Below the pieces are notes generated by a model that worked only from the letters and a program-made list of their open reading frames with translations, did not search any database and was not told the origin of the DNA. From Saxidomus purpurata (lineage: Eukaryota > Mollusca > Bivalvia > Venerida > Veneridae), in the NCBI GenBank assembly GCA_022818135.1, contig JAFMSR010000016.1, positions 4,249,721 through 4,313,720 of the forward strand: a stretch of DNA of 64,000 bases, given 5' to 3'. Shown here one piece after another: positions 50,001 to 61,863 of this stretch (the first letter of the stretch is position 1; every line of letters starts with the position of its first letter). Made by a program: the position numbers and the translations under genes.

Positions 50001-53000
50001 ATGTATTGAAAATTTTCAGCAGTTATATACAGAAATGCTTTTTCGGTCGCTTTTTTTGTCGAAAGTTTGTCTAATGAAATGAAAAAATAATTTAAAAGCA
50101 CCGCGACACATTTAGGAAATTTGAATCAATGATTTCTAATATTAAGTAATAGTCTATATTGCAAAAAATAAGAAAGAAGTTTTTAAGTGCACTACTTTAT
50201 TCTATGCATTTTCAAAATTCCAATTGAGTTCATTGTATCAAAACACACCCGTCTCTGTTTAAGACTGCCTGCATAAACAAATGATAAGAGGCATGTGTTG
50301 CGAGCAAAGTAATACTTCTTCTTTCATTGAAATAACTTACTCCAGTATATTTCATTACCATTTCATTGATTTAACCACACCATGCTAGTATGTACTTGTT
50401 AAATTATTTGAAAATACAAAAGGAAGAGGTGTATGAAACAGCTTAGACTAGAATCAGTCTTTTTATGTGATTTGACGGATACATCACGCCAAAGTCCTAC
50501 ATATGAGCAAAACAAATGCCATTAGTATTTTAATATATACAGTAAAACCTCGATAACTCGAGGTCGCACGGGGACGAGTAAAATGCTCGAGTTATCCGGG
50601 TTCTCGAGTTATCCGAACCATGAAAATTTCATAGGCATAGGCAAAAAATAGCTTTGAAACTGATTTGAAACAAAGAAAAGGCACATTTCTTTCAGTCATG
50701 ACCCTTTTTAACTTCCATGATGGCATTGTATTTAAACTCAATAGTCTTCGTCTCCAACTTGCATTTTGTTCCTGTTTTCGTTTTCTGCTTGTCCGATCTA
50801 GCTACTATATTCTCCCGAGATCGGGTTCTTCGCTAGATGTTTATTTCTATAATCTATTCGTGTTTATTTCTATATTTCAAGAAAGAATATGCAATTTGGG
50901 ATTTTCTCTCAAGCTTTATCATCAAAAGTTTACCCAGACTCAAAATTTCCATCTTCTCGTCATCAAGTTCTCGTAATTAAAAACTCGCAAACAATTTTCT
51001 TTATTTTCTTCTTATTCAATAAAAGTAACAAGTGGCTGTAATTACACATGATTTAAGACGATTTACATGATGTGCGAATAACATTTTATTCATTTTAGCC
51101 ACTGGACGGGCGATTAATCGATAATTAACGAGAACTATCAATTAACAATAAAAGTTTTTCCCATGACATGTCAAAATAATGATGCACCATCGGAGGTGAG
51201 AAAAATCTGATAATCAGTGACCTCGAGTTGCCGCAGGTAATTTAGTAAGAAATCTACCTGGCGGGACCACAGGTGTTCCTCGAGTTATCCGGGGTTCTCG
51301 AGTTATTGATGCTCGAGTTATCCATAGTATTTTCTGGTTAAACATATAGGCAAAATTGCCGGGACCGACATGAGTCCTCGAGTTATCCGGGGTTCTTGAG
51401 TTATCGATGCTCGAGTCAACGAAGTTTTACTGTAATTGATTTAGAGTCTATGATATTGTCATGTTGTGACAGAAGAACACCTTTATTTTATTTCAGATGA
51501 AGCATTTATTACACGTTTTGCCATTGATGGAAATATTGAACGCGAAAATGAAGAAAAGATACAGCTAACTTGCGAAGTGGATAGTTACCCTGCATCAACA
51601 GTGAAAATAATGTCCGAAGGCAACATGTTAAAAGAAGAGTCTAACGTAACTACTCTTTCTGTTATACATAGTAATGTTGCTTGCCGTTACAGAGGCGATT
51701 ATACATGTGAAGCAAGTAACAGCTATGGGCATACGTCAAGGAAAGTGCTCACGTTGTTCGTCAAATGTAAGTAACATAGTATTAAGAGTTATTACTTTGA
51801 TATTCAATGTAATGAACAGACAAAACCATAAAATGCATAAGGCATAAAACGAAAGTATTAAAGCAAACCCTTCAGAGACTAATCGATTGCAAACCTGTGA
51901 AACAGGGAACATAGCAACACAGTGTTTACTCAGGTATCAGGAAACTACAATTTGCCCAGTTATGCCCAGTTATGCCTAGGCATGTCTAGCTTAAGTACAT
52001 CTTTACAGCTTTGATTACAAGGATACACAACAGTAAAGTGTAAAACAGCCCTGTCTAGAACTTTCCATTTGTTCTGAAAGACAATAATTTTTGGCTGAGA
52101 AATGAAGGTTTAGATACGCATTATTATCTAACTTAGTAATGTTAAAATAGAGTACGAAGTCAGACAGTAGACGATATAAAATGCATAGTATGTAAAAGTA
52201 ATATAATTTGGCTCAAGAAAAGTGTGCTTATTTATGTTGAAATTATCACACTTGAATGAAAAACTAAAATAATTTCTACGTATTTTTCCTTTCTCAGGTT
52301 TGTCGAAAACATCTTCATCCAATATGGAAACCAACATCACCGGTATCATACTCGGAACTATTCTTGGAATAGTTTGTGCCGTTCTGGCAGTATATGGAGC
52401 ATTTATTACTGTCTTGTACAGGAGAAAACAAACACAGACCGGTAAATTGAAATATATATGTCTAAAATCAAAAAGAGAAGTTCACTGTTAAGCTAAAAAC
52501 AATAAACTAAACAACTTTCTAATAGACTTCATTATGCAAATTGAGCACAACACTTTGTACACCGAATGAACATGTCTGATGAATTCTCCAAATTGTTAAT
52601 ATAAAATTCATACATGCATAAGAACCTAAGAATTACTGTAAAAAGTATAAGTAAGTCAAACAATTAAGTGATGCAGTTACTTTTTATCCAACCAAAAGAC
52701 TGAACGCTAAACCAAACTTTATTGTTCGAAATGGTAATTACCTAATATACTAGTATGACATCATAATTGATCTTTATGTATGAATTTCAGACGTAACATC
52801 TTCAAACGAAGCAGTAGAACAAAGGTGAGCAAGTTTTGCTGTTGATACTTACAAACATAAATTGAAAACGAATTTCGTATTAAATGATGCCAGTAGTAAC
52901 AGTAACAGCACTATTGGGGTAGAAGAGAAAACTCGAGACTGCTATATTCAGAATTACAGATCTCGTCACAAGAACTGTTTATAACTTTTAACATGTCCTC

Positions 53001-53298
53001 CGACTGTAACACCATTACGTAACCATGAAGGAGAAAAGTAACCCATATATGCCAAACTCCACAGATAAATATAACTCTTAAAATTTATACATGTTGTTGC
53101 TATGCCAATACATACATAACGAAACAATTTCATTCCAGGACATACGCGAACTTAAATGTGACTGAAAATCGTGCATCCCAAGAGGAACACGCGCAAACCA
53201 ATGAAGATGAAGATGATACTGCAAGACAGTACACAGATCTTATCCAGCATTCAAATGACGATCGAACAACGTATGAGGTCATCCAAGCAGCTAATTAA
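44028..53298 (+). CDS. IgSF receptor gene D, three Ig domains, tyrosine-motif tail (452 aa)
   Basis: Coding exons: 44028-44079, 47726-48079, 49615-49959, 51497-51766, 52298-52441, 52791-52824 and 53139-53298, summing to 1359 nt in frame with consistent phases. The signal exon encodes MNLYYSICVLGILVTFE. Ig1 is nearly identical to C except for the stretch after the second core cysteine (AITTIRSWHRIHSEK here). Ig2 instead resembles B (GGLPEA, SPSRNDNGWR, NIPSRD). Ig3 has its own changes (TCEVDSYP, GHTSRK). The transmembrane segment (TGIILGTILGIVCAVLAVYG) equals that of B. Tail tyrosines are Y402, Y431 and Y445, as in C. Intron 1 is enlarged to 3.6 kb by nested elements, and the Ig2-Ig3 intron holds a pogo-like element. 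AATAAA is at 53454-53459. The immune role is inferred. Confidence 0.82.
44313..44926. mobile_element. Inserted dimer of a ~294-bp repeat with AATAAA and an ATT tail
   Basis: Two tandem copies share AAAAGAAAGTTTCAACAATTT, AAATATGATTGTT, AATCATATTTTGTTTCATAA and TTGTTGAAGGCCATATG. The offset is 293-295 bp (for example TGTTGAAGG at 44531 and 44826). The insert ends AAATAAATAAAGATTTTATTATTAT directly before the foldback element. Unit C lacks it. The 3' end resembles that of a non-LTR retroposon, but no pol III box or protein was recognised. Confidence 0.6.
44927..46991. mobile_element. Foldback element with 21-bp repeat arms, copy in gene D
   Basis: Same element and same insertion position as 24961-25991: ends TATGGAACGCCATAGGTGCC and inverted TATGGCGTTCC, with ACACGTC on the right flank. 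The left arm array runs about 44960-45410. The right arm is split by a nested repeat at about 45706-46707. Number and order of 21-bp variants differ from C, so the arrays have changed length since the duplication. Confidence 0.8.
45706..46707. mobile_element. Nested repeat with ~165-bp internal modules and short inverted ends
   Basis: Inserted in the right arm of the foldback element in D only. It begins CAAGAGCTGTCAGTGGGACA, with GCTCGACTTTT near the left end and AAAAGTCGAGC at the right end as short inverted termini. Between them, about five modules of roughly 150-175 bp carry TTGACAGAGTTA..TTCTCTTG, CATGATGGTA and AAGGGCCATAATTC. Near the right end is ACGCCGACGCCGGGCGAGTA, a phrase I associate with bivalve dispersed repeats. 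No coding capacity. Confidence 0.65.
48503..49431. repeat. Inserted repeat in the Ig1-Ig2 intron of D, expanded modules
   Basis: Counterpart of 27447-28073 with extra copies of a module carrying GTGACCTTGACCTTTGAC and GATCATCTAC. Ends are the same as in C (GGGCCAGTGTCGCTC; GGACTTAGTCCAGTAGAGCT). The 67-bp hairpin found in C is absent. Confidence 0.65.
50540..51432. mobile_element. pogo/Tigger-like non-autonomous element, 893 bp
   Basis: Ends CAGTAAAACCTCGATAACTC and, inverted, CAGTAAAACTTCGTTGACTC are flanked by TA on each side. The corresponding intron position in C (ATATATAATTGATTTAG, about 29130) has a single TA and no insert. Multiple CTCGAGTTATCCG repeats lie near both ends. A 103-codon open frame (50665-50976) has no transposase motifs and is probably chance. 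Confidence 0.75.
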
Positions 53299-53459
53299 AA
53301 CTTTCTTGTTATCAGTATTAAAAAATAGAAGAGTGTTCAAAAATCAAAATGTAACAGTTACTATGTACATGTATATTAAAGGTTATGAAGGCAATACATG
53401 CATTATCTTGCTACAACCTGTAAGCAACGACACAAGTTTATAATGACTATTGTAATAAA

Positions 53460-55198
53460 CTCTGATGGCCAAGAACTTTGAAAACCATCATAATTTATAA
53501 TATATGCCGAGTGGTCAGAAAACAATGCAATCATTGTTCAATTCTGTTTTACCAATGTTCTACTTAAAAGCTAGAAACATAATTCAATGTCATTGATTAC
53601 AAACAGGCTTTAAGTTACAGCATAATGTTTTCAGCATTCAGTATGTTCTGGTACGTTTGACAATAATTACTAAAATGTATTGTTTGAACATTATATCACG
53701 CAGTTTGGTATGAGATGAAATAACAGGTAACAAAACAGATCGGCAACGTTATCTGTATTTGAACACCTACAAGTATAACTACTACCAGACACTTACAATA
53801 CATACTGTCTAATACTTTAATCTCGTGAAAAGTATTAAGTGACTTTATTTTCTGGCTCCTGGTTAAAAATATTCTCTAGAACCAGTCACATATCTACCAG
53901 TTACAGTCTACATATCACATGACCAGTAAGAAACCAGCATTATTTTTTATGCCACACAATTGTTTTGCTTTGCAGTCTTAATACCTAACTCTTATTCACA
54001 GAGAAAGGTCCGCACAAAATTCATCACTTGTGTGATATACAAATACTTGGGTTAAGTGTACTCTTATGCTTTTTTGTTTTTCTTGAATGCAGGATTGTCA
54101 GCATCTATGCATTATCATTGCACCTTAGTCACGTGATAGATTAGTACTGTGTACTGCTAAAAACTGTTTGCGTTAGGTAACGTTTCTTAAATAGCTAATG
54201 TTATGATTGTCAATATCTACATATATGCAGGATCACGGTGCCTTAGTTACGTTATAAACGGGTATTATGTACAAGTTACATTTAAGAATTTCTTAAATAG
54301 CTTATGTTACACTTGACAAAATTCAAATCACTATTATATGGCACATAGCAAGCATCTTTCCGAGCTATAATCCGATGTATGCTGTTCATAGAATCCATTT
54401 TTGAAATTGTACAACATCGCAAAAAATATTTTCACCTGAAACCATTTTGTGTGCTAGTTTTCTAGAATATCATTAGGAACGTAGGGAAAACGTGCATCGG
54501 GAAACAGCTTAGAAAGACGCGTACTTTGAGTTTGAGAATGAAATTTGGTCCGTTACAATGATCCGTAGATATTTCAGAAAATTGTTTTTTTTAACATTGT
54601 ACATTATCTCTTTATCACGTGACTTCTGACAATTCATTTTCGATCTCACATAGGGAGTTTTATGGTAGTGTAAAGTTGCATTTTCAGGTGGTTCACTTTT
54701 TATTAGTGCACATAGTGCGTGTATATATGTGTGCGTGTGTATGCTAGGGGTTCGTGTAGGCTATGCTATTGAGGTGAAATTGTACAACTATACAATAATC
54801 TTTGAATTTGTTTTGTATACTGTATGTTGTAATTTTCCGACGAGACATCAAGTCGAAACATTTAAATTAAAAATTTCGTGGTGTCTTGTTTTTAATTATA
54901 CTATTTTACAAATTATGTAAATATTAATATATCGTATACCTATCATAAATACTTAATCCCGATTGGTCGATAGCAATCACGTGAATACGTGTATACCTGG
55001 AAAATAACATGCAGACTTGCACTGATTTCAAGACGTTTCTGTTATAGTTTCGCACATGTTTACTGCTTTTTATGAGGTATACGAGATAATAATTCTACAT
55101 TATTATCATTATGTATTTTTTACAATATAATACTATACTTGTACTCTCTGTAATGCACCCATCACAGATATATTATGTGAATTGTTATGTACATTGTA
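53460..55198. other. 3' flank of gene D, shared with C
   Basis: Parallels 31140-32900 at high identity with small indels. No coding exon or RNA gene is recognised. It ends in the TATGTACATTGTAATTGG region, where a MITE has inserted in D. Confidence 0.55.
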
Positions 55199-55374
55199 CA
55201 CTTAACAGGTTTAGAAACGCAAAGATTTCTTTCTTGCGATGAATTATTGAAACTTTTACAAGAATTCAATTTTATATTGTTTTTGTTGTGTATGAAATTT
55301 GAATAAATTTGAAACACGATAACATTGTTAAAATAGATATTTTGCCACTTTTGCGTTTCTAAACCTGTTGAGTG
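55199..55374. mobile_element. Tc1/mariner-type MITE, 176 bp
   Basis: Ends CACTTAACAGGTTTAGAAAC and, inverted, CACTCAACAGGTTTAGAAAC are flanked by TA on both sides. The paralogous site in unit C (about 33741, ACATTGTAATTGGTG) carries a single TA and no insert. Noncoding. Confidence 0.8.
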
Positions 55375-55560
55375 TAATTGGTGAAAATTTAATAAATGTG
55401 TAATACTGATATTACAATTTACATCTACAGAATGCAAAAATTCAGCTGAAATTTTCGGGTGCAAAAACAGCAATATTTTGATAGATTCTTGGACGTCCGT
55501 TTAAGTTTTACTCTGTTATTATATGATATACCGACTATAAATAAACTTTATATTATAATG

Positions 55561-56247
55561 TTATTAATCAATTGATTTCAGATTGGCCTTGTTATTTGTC
55601 CGAGGGTGGTCGTATTGGCCCAAGGCCGAAAGCCGAGGGCCAATACGACTGCCCAAGGACAAATAACAAGGCCAATATGAAATCACTTGATTAATGATAA
55701 TTTTATTATTCAACTTTACAATATTGGCTAAAAAAAACAAGAATAAAGTGAATCTAACATGTTCATGAGTTGTGGATAAGGAAATTCTACCCGAGGGTTG
55801 AGATCATGTCCAAAAACAAGGCTCTGCTAAGGTTTTTTTTGACGATTCTCAATCCGAGGGTGGCATTTCCTTGTCACACAACTCAATGGACATGGTAGAT
55901 TTATTTTCTCACCGTTTAAATCGCATTTTCACACAAGAAAGGAGAAATAAGTGCAAGTACAGGATGGGGATGAACAGATGAAAATCAACTTTTTCTCGAA
56001 TTTTAATTCAAAACTGCTGTAGATGGATAAATTGTCGTTTAAAAAATCGAACGGAAGTGACTTCTCCGTATTGGCCCTCTCTTTTAAACCAATCAGAATG
56101 CTTGAATTCCATATTGGCCCTGCTTTCTCGTATTGGCCCTGCTTTTCTCATATTGGCTCAGTTATGCTTTGTATTAACTCTACCTCTTTCATATCATGTG
56201 CGCAATTGATCTTATACAGTGTGTAATATTGTAAAGTTGAATAATAA
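55561..56247. mobile_element. Hairpin-plus-inverted-repeat insertion rich in ATTGGCC motifs
   Basis: Present in D and absent at the corresponding place in C (about 35462). Positions 55561-55700 form a long hairpin (TTATTAATCAATTGATTTCA... against TGAAATCACTTGATTAATGATAA). Then 55703-55725 and 56225-56247 are perfect 23-bp inverted repeats (TTATTATTCAACTTTACAAT...). TATTGGCC or its complement occurs many times inside. No coding capacity. Confidence 0.65.
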
Positions 56248-56449
56248 TGAATTGTATTGTGTTGTATTGATAATCAATTCCATTAATCTATTAATGTAAA
56301 TGAGATATGTGCACTACATGAAAACTTTAATCAAAATTACAGGTCAATAAAGGTCATGATTTGAATTAAATTCAATCACTAGTTATCTAAGCAAAGGCCA
56401 AAGTTAAGATCTGCATGAAGAACTATCCATATCGATCAAATTCCATTGC

Positions 56450-59400
56450 TGTAGCTTAAACAAGAGGGCCAAGATGGTCCTATATCACTCACTTGCATAC
56501 CATTGCTCTTTACGCCAAGGTTACAAACATTCCAAACAAACATCAAAATGTCAACTCACACATTGCTATCCAAGTACCCAAGATTGTTTCAGAATATGTC
56601 TATCAAAGTTTTTGACATTAACGAATCCAAAGCATTTGGTCACCCAAGGAACATTTCAGTAATCATTGTTTCGAAATCTGACGAGGTTTCTGACATGAAA
56701 AGTTTTGAAGTGTTTTTCTTTTGGTTGCCATAGCAACAAGTTTTGCATAGATCAACTTTTTTTGTTCAAAAGATATGTAATCCTCCATGCCAGCAAAATC
56801 CCTGCAATGTTTAATCAATTTTGGCTCAGTGGTTAAAGAAATGTCGTTCGAAAATGTGAACCTTCTACAGACGACGGACGGTGAGCCATCATAACTCATC
56901 ATAATAATGGGCTAAAAATGTGGTCTTACATGTAACAGTTTTAACTATGTTCTTCTATGTTATGACCTTAAAGTGACCAATTCTGACCATATGTGACCCA
57001 CTTTCAAAACTTTTCTTACATTCATAAAGACTATGTAACTACAATATATGATGACTGAGTCAAATTTATGACGTATCCAGTGTGTAATTTTTGTTTTCAA
57101 CTTACTTGGCCCAGTTTCGATATTTCATCAAGGCAAACAGACCAAAGATTATGTTTACATGGGTCACATGTGCATTTACGTCTCTATTGTTATATAAGAT
57201 ATAAGACAATTTATCAAACTCATGGCTGAGTGACTACAACACGGCCTGGCTTTAACTCAAACTAGAGATTGTTTTTCACAAAAAAAAACGTACGTCTCAC
57301 GAGTTAGTGACCCCAAAATGTAATGTGCACAACTAGACTTCATACTGATGCTTCCTTCGAAGTTTTATGAAAATCCAGCAAGGGGTTTTGGAGAAGCACG
57401 GAATATGATTTTCAGTTTTCAGGTCCCTGTGACCTTGACCTTTGAGTTAGTGATCACAAATTATAATATGCGCAACTAGACTTCATACTGATGCTTCTTG
57501 CAAATTTTTATGAAAATCTAGCAAGAGGTATTGGAGAAGAAGCACCGAAAAGATTTTACTGAATATTGTAAATATAGATAAATATATGGAAAATCTTCAA
57601 AGTCCTATAACTCATACAAAAATCAATAAAGCGGAAAATCCTGACGATATGCACAACTACACGTGGTACAAAACATTTCTACCAAGTTTAAGTAAAATCA
57701 ATCCAGGCGTGTAAGAGGAGTTGTGTAGACAAACTTTTGTGACATACAGACAGAGGGACAGCACCAAATCAATATGTCTCCCCCCCACTAGAGGGGAGAC
57801 ATAAATATGCAGTTATCAAAGCTGTCTGACCTTTCATGCAGGCAATTATATTGAACAAGTTTCAATGAGATTGTATAAAAATGTGACCTGAACAAAATTG
57901 ACAAGGCTTCTCTTTCGTTTGAATGTGTGACCTTTAATTTTTAGCCAAGATGACCTAGTAACAAACTTTATCTAATATTTCTTAGTACAAGCATTCGTGA
58001 AGATCAGAAAACAAAATGATTGCCTCTAGAGTACATTGTATTTTTCTGATAGTTTATACATTGAACTAGATTTTGACCACTGAACACAACTATTATATCA
58101 TCAAAATGAATATTCTGCCTCCCTGACCCCATGCACTGGGTCATCTAGTGACCAAGGCCAGTATGGCACTATCCCGTAAGCAAGCAATGCCATGACAACT
58201 TTGCATTTAATATTCAAAGGGCCATAACTCCTGCGATTCTGAAGCAATTCAAATGCAACTCAAGGGGCATCAACTCTATATAGTAATGAACATTTGCACA
58301 AATTTGGATTGAAACTGCAATACCAATGTGGTAGATATGGCTCTGGAAAGAAATTGTGCAATTTTGCTTTGGCAATAAACTGCCATGGCAACTTTGCATT
58401 CAATTTTCAAATGGCCATAACTCCTGGGTTTCAGCAGAAATTCAAATGAAACTTAAGGGGTATCAATTCTATATAGCAATAATCATTTCCCCAATGTTTT
58501 ACTAGTGTGGTAGATAAAGCTTCAGACAGAAATTGGACAACTTGTCTTGGCAAAAACTTCCGTAGCAATTTTGCATTCAATTTTAAAAGGGTCATAACTC
58601 CTGCTATTCTGAAGCAATTCAAATGAAACTCAAGGGGCATCAACTCTATAGTAATAGATATTTGCACAAAATTAGATTGAAATTGCATAACCAATGTGGT
58701 ATATATGGCTCCAGACAGAAATTGCTAGCAGACAGACAGACGACCAGCACAGTAACATTATACATCCCTTCGAGCATAAAATTGTGGTCTGTACAATATC
58801 CAAAAGGTATGATGTACACACCGTTACATTAGGTGCATGGAGCCATGAACTAAGCATAAATTTTGATAGCAAAAGATATGCTGATTTATTAAATTGTATA
58901 TAAATATCGAATATTGAAAAGTGTTCAAGCCAATACCCTATTAAACAATTTACGGAGGAGAATTTCACAGAAAATAAGACAAGGTGGATAATGTCAAGAA
59001 ACTTGTACTTCTTATATATAATATATATAATGAAATTTGGTGTGCTAATTCTTTCAAACAGTGCACAGAGGAAATGAACAGTAAAACAGTAATCCTCCCT
59101 GTGATATCTGAACTGGTCATGCCCAAAACAGATCTGTTAGCTTGACCTTACAATTGAAATATTAACAATTGTAATACCGTTCTTTTTTTTACACAGTATA
59201 CAAATAGAAATGTATGATTCTAAGACACAACTGGTACAGTTTAGCTTTAAAACACCTGGTGCCACCTTCAGTGATTTACAATATTTCAAATAATTAGTTT
59301 CTATGAACAGACCTACTGACCCAGTTTCAAATTTGACCTAGAGTTCATCAATACATACATTCTGACTAATTTTCACCATAACTGGGTACAAAATGTGGCT

Positions 59401-60200
59401 TCTTGGGTGTTTACAAGCTTTTTCTATGAACTTTTTGAGCCCATGTGACCCAGTTTCAAACTTGACCTAGAGTTCACCAATACATTCATTCCAACTTCTT
59501 CTCAATTGGGTAAAAAATGTGGCTTCTAGTTAAGTGTTTACATTGTCAAGCTTATTCTATGAATTGACCAGGCAAGACTAGTTTTTCACCCCATGTGTAA
59601 CCCAGGTTCAAACTTGGCCTAGAAATTATCAAGACAAACAGTCTGACCAACTTTCAGAATGAATGATGTTCACAAGGATTTTCAATTATATGACCTGGTG
59701 ACATAGTTTTTGACCCCACATTTCATGCAAGATTTCATGCAGACTGTCTAACATACATTATGACTAATTTTCATGAAGACTGGGCCATAAATGTGGCTTC
59801 TAGAGTGTTCACACGGTAATTGTGGGCAGACATACACAAACACCACCAGACTGACACTGCAGTTTACATGTATTCCAACCAAATGTGCACTTGCAAAAAA
59901 ATGCTTGTGCATAATATTTCACCTGGCATTTTTAAATTCTAATTCGCACTTAGTAAGTATGCAAGCTTAATTTCGAACACTGAGTTTTGCAAAACTGCAC
60001 AAATACTGAAATAGTACAAATTTCATCTCAAAGTCTCAAGGTCAAAGTTCACTGTAGAAATCTACATTCAAACCTGGGCGGGGGTCAGTTTTGACCCCTA
60101 GGGGCATGATTTGAACAAACTTGGTAGACTAAAAACAAGACTAAGAGGACCGCTAGACAATGTTACATGTCAAATATCTAAGCTCAAGGCCTTGCAGTTA
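56450..60200. repeat. Repeat-rich spacer of unit D
   Basis: Parallels 35640-39420 block for block: GAGGGCCAAGATGGTCC block, ATGTCTCCC-ended block, GGCCATAACTCCTG modules and TGACCCAGTTTCAAA modules. D has small deletions and lacks the segment of C at about 39438-39715. No gene recognised. Confidence 0.6.
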
Positions 60201-60501
60201 CAATCCCCATCTCAATCCTAAACCACTTGGAGACTGGAAGTAATAATTTGCCCCCAATATTGGTCATTTGTCAGACATATGATAATCAATGGCATGTGAA
60301 TAACAAACTATATTACCAAGTTTAAAGAAAGTAATATGTTAATATATAATGCAAAGAACACATAAAATTAATGTTATGTCACTATACAAATGTTATAACG
60401 TACTAGTAATAAAGTTTTTCTTATCATTTTCATTATCGTGTCAAATGATGAACTGAACTATTGCCAATCATTTTAAACGTAGCACTTGCTTTTGTCTTCA
60501 T

Positions 60502-61818
60502 TCACAGCGGGTCCCTTTTTATAACACCTTCCTGAACCAGCAAGTCATATATTTTGCGCGTCTTGTTCACATCAATTTTGATCAGCTGGCGTGCTTGAGC
60601 CAACCTCAGTTTTCCATGTTTGTCACATTCATTTGTCAAAGCCAGTTTGAAATCTAGATACGCACTTGGTAGAAGACGCAACTGGGAACACAGCTCTTTT
60701 TCTTTAGCACTGAGGTTATCATAGCTTGGGAAACCTGATATGTCGAGAGGAGGTGCAGATTTCCTTGGTGCGCTTGGTAGGTGAGAGGGTTTTCCCAGAC
60801 TTTCTAGAGCCGCTTGTCTCTGAAGCCATGTCTGGCACGCGGTCTCATCCCTGATGTGTGTAATAACATCATCCAGCAGATGGCGTTCACATCGTTCCTT
60901 TTCCCGATTCTTCTTCAATAAATGGAACATCTTGATTTGTTTCAATTTAGTAAGGCCATTGTTCCTGTACTCTTTTAAACATCTTATCTCATTTTTCAGT
61001 TCTTGCTCATAGAACAGCGCTTCAAGAAACATTTCATTGTCATCCGGAGACACAAGACGGGCAAAGGCATGCAGCCCATCCATATACTGACTAAATATCG
61101 CATCATACTTGCGCTTTGAATATGTATTTTTTCTACAGTTAACTAGGCCATACTTCCTTATAATTCTTTTTTTCCTTCTTCTTTCTTTTAAGCATCTCAT
61201 GTAAACATCAACTACGGCTAACTTTAGATCAGTTTCAACTGCATCATCATCCTCAAAGTCAAAATTCAGACAACGGAGATCATGTTCAAAAAAGTTCTCA
61301 TGTTCGATCATGAAATCCCCTCTACCTGCCATGTATCCAGCCATTTCTGTGGTAACTTGAGAACCATCTGCTGGTCTTGGAGGATCTTCTGACAATTTGA
61401 ACACTATTGGTCTTGGAAAATAAGACAACTCTTTCTCAGGAAATTGCAGAAGTCCATCCTTTGCATTACTGATATAGCACTGAATGTAATGTCTCTCGCA
61501 TTCAGCACAGGTTTTTGTTCTAACTTTATGAGCTATGTCAACCCAGTTTCCATACCCGCAGTCACAAACAGCTTTGAGTAATTGCATTTCCTCAAGTGCC
61601 GTCCAGTTTCTTTCAAACAGTGGAAAATTGTTCTTTATTATAGTATATGGATGGTCGCTCTGGTGACTTCCAAACTCAACTCCCTTTGCGAAACAGTGAA
61701 GGCATAATGTAACTAAACCATGGTCCTCTGTCTTTTCACAAGCTGCACACTGTATATAAGGCTCCATCAACAAGGACCTACAGTTAAAACAACATGGCTC
61801 ATAGTCTGCTGTCTCCAT
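60502..61818 (-). CDS. TADA2A: Transcriptional adaptor ADA2 (TADA2A-type), single coding exon, 438 aa
   Basis: ADA2 proteins are subunits of GCN5/PCAF acetyltransferase complexes (SAGA/ATAC type) in the nucleus and support histone H3 acetylation. An N-terminal ZZ zinc finger (about residues 6-58) shows paired cysteines (CCFNC, CAAC, CLHC) and HQSDH. A SANT/Myb domain (about 68-118) contains NWTALEEMQLLKAV and GYGNW. The ADA2 middle region has MAGYMAGRGDF and AVVDVYMRCLKERRRKKRII. A C-terminal SWIRM domain (about 350-438) has AYLDFKLALTNEC and KIDVNKTRKIYDLL. Length fits the family (about 440 aa). No intron interrupts the coding region. ...CTTTTTCAG just upstream (exon border at about 61863) could join a 5' untranslated exon. 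Absence of introns suggests a retrogene or lineage-wide intron loss. A damaged duplicate lies at 40648-41651. Confidence 0.92.
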   Translation of the reverse strand: METADYEPCCFNCRSLLMEPYIQCAACEKTEDHGLVTLCLHCFAKGVEFGSHQSDHPYTIIKNNFPLFERNWTALEEMQLLKAVCDCGYGNWVDIAHKVRTKTCAECERHYIQCYISNAKDGLLQFPEKELSYFPRPIVFKLSEDPPRPADGSQVTTEMAGYMAGRGDFMIEHENFFEHDLRCLNFDFEDDDAVETDLKLAVVDVYMRCLKERRRKKRIIRKYGLVNCRKNTYSKRKYDAIFSQYMDGLHAFARLVSPDDNEMFLEALFYEQELKNEIRCLKEYRNNGLTKLKQIKMFHLLKKNREKERCERHLLDDVITHIRDETACQTWLQRQAALESLGKPSHLPSAPRKSAPPLDISGFPSYDNLSAKEKELCSQLRLLPSAYLDFKLALTNECDKHGKLRLAQARQLIKIDVNKTRKIYDLLVQEGVIKRDPL

Positions 61819-61863
61819 CTGTCTGGGTCAGATGTCCTTATTGCAGTCTGGCTCAGGGGTTTC

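Noticed and set aside
50665..50976. 103-codon frame inside the pogo-like element as a transposase remnant
   Set aside because: No helix-turn-helix or DDE motif; low-complexity hydrophobic/aromatic content typical of AT-rich chance frames.
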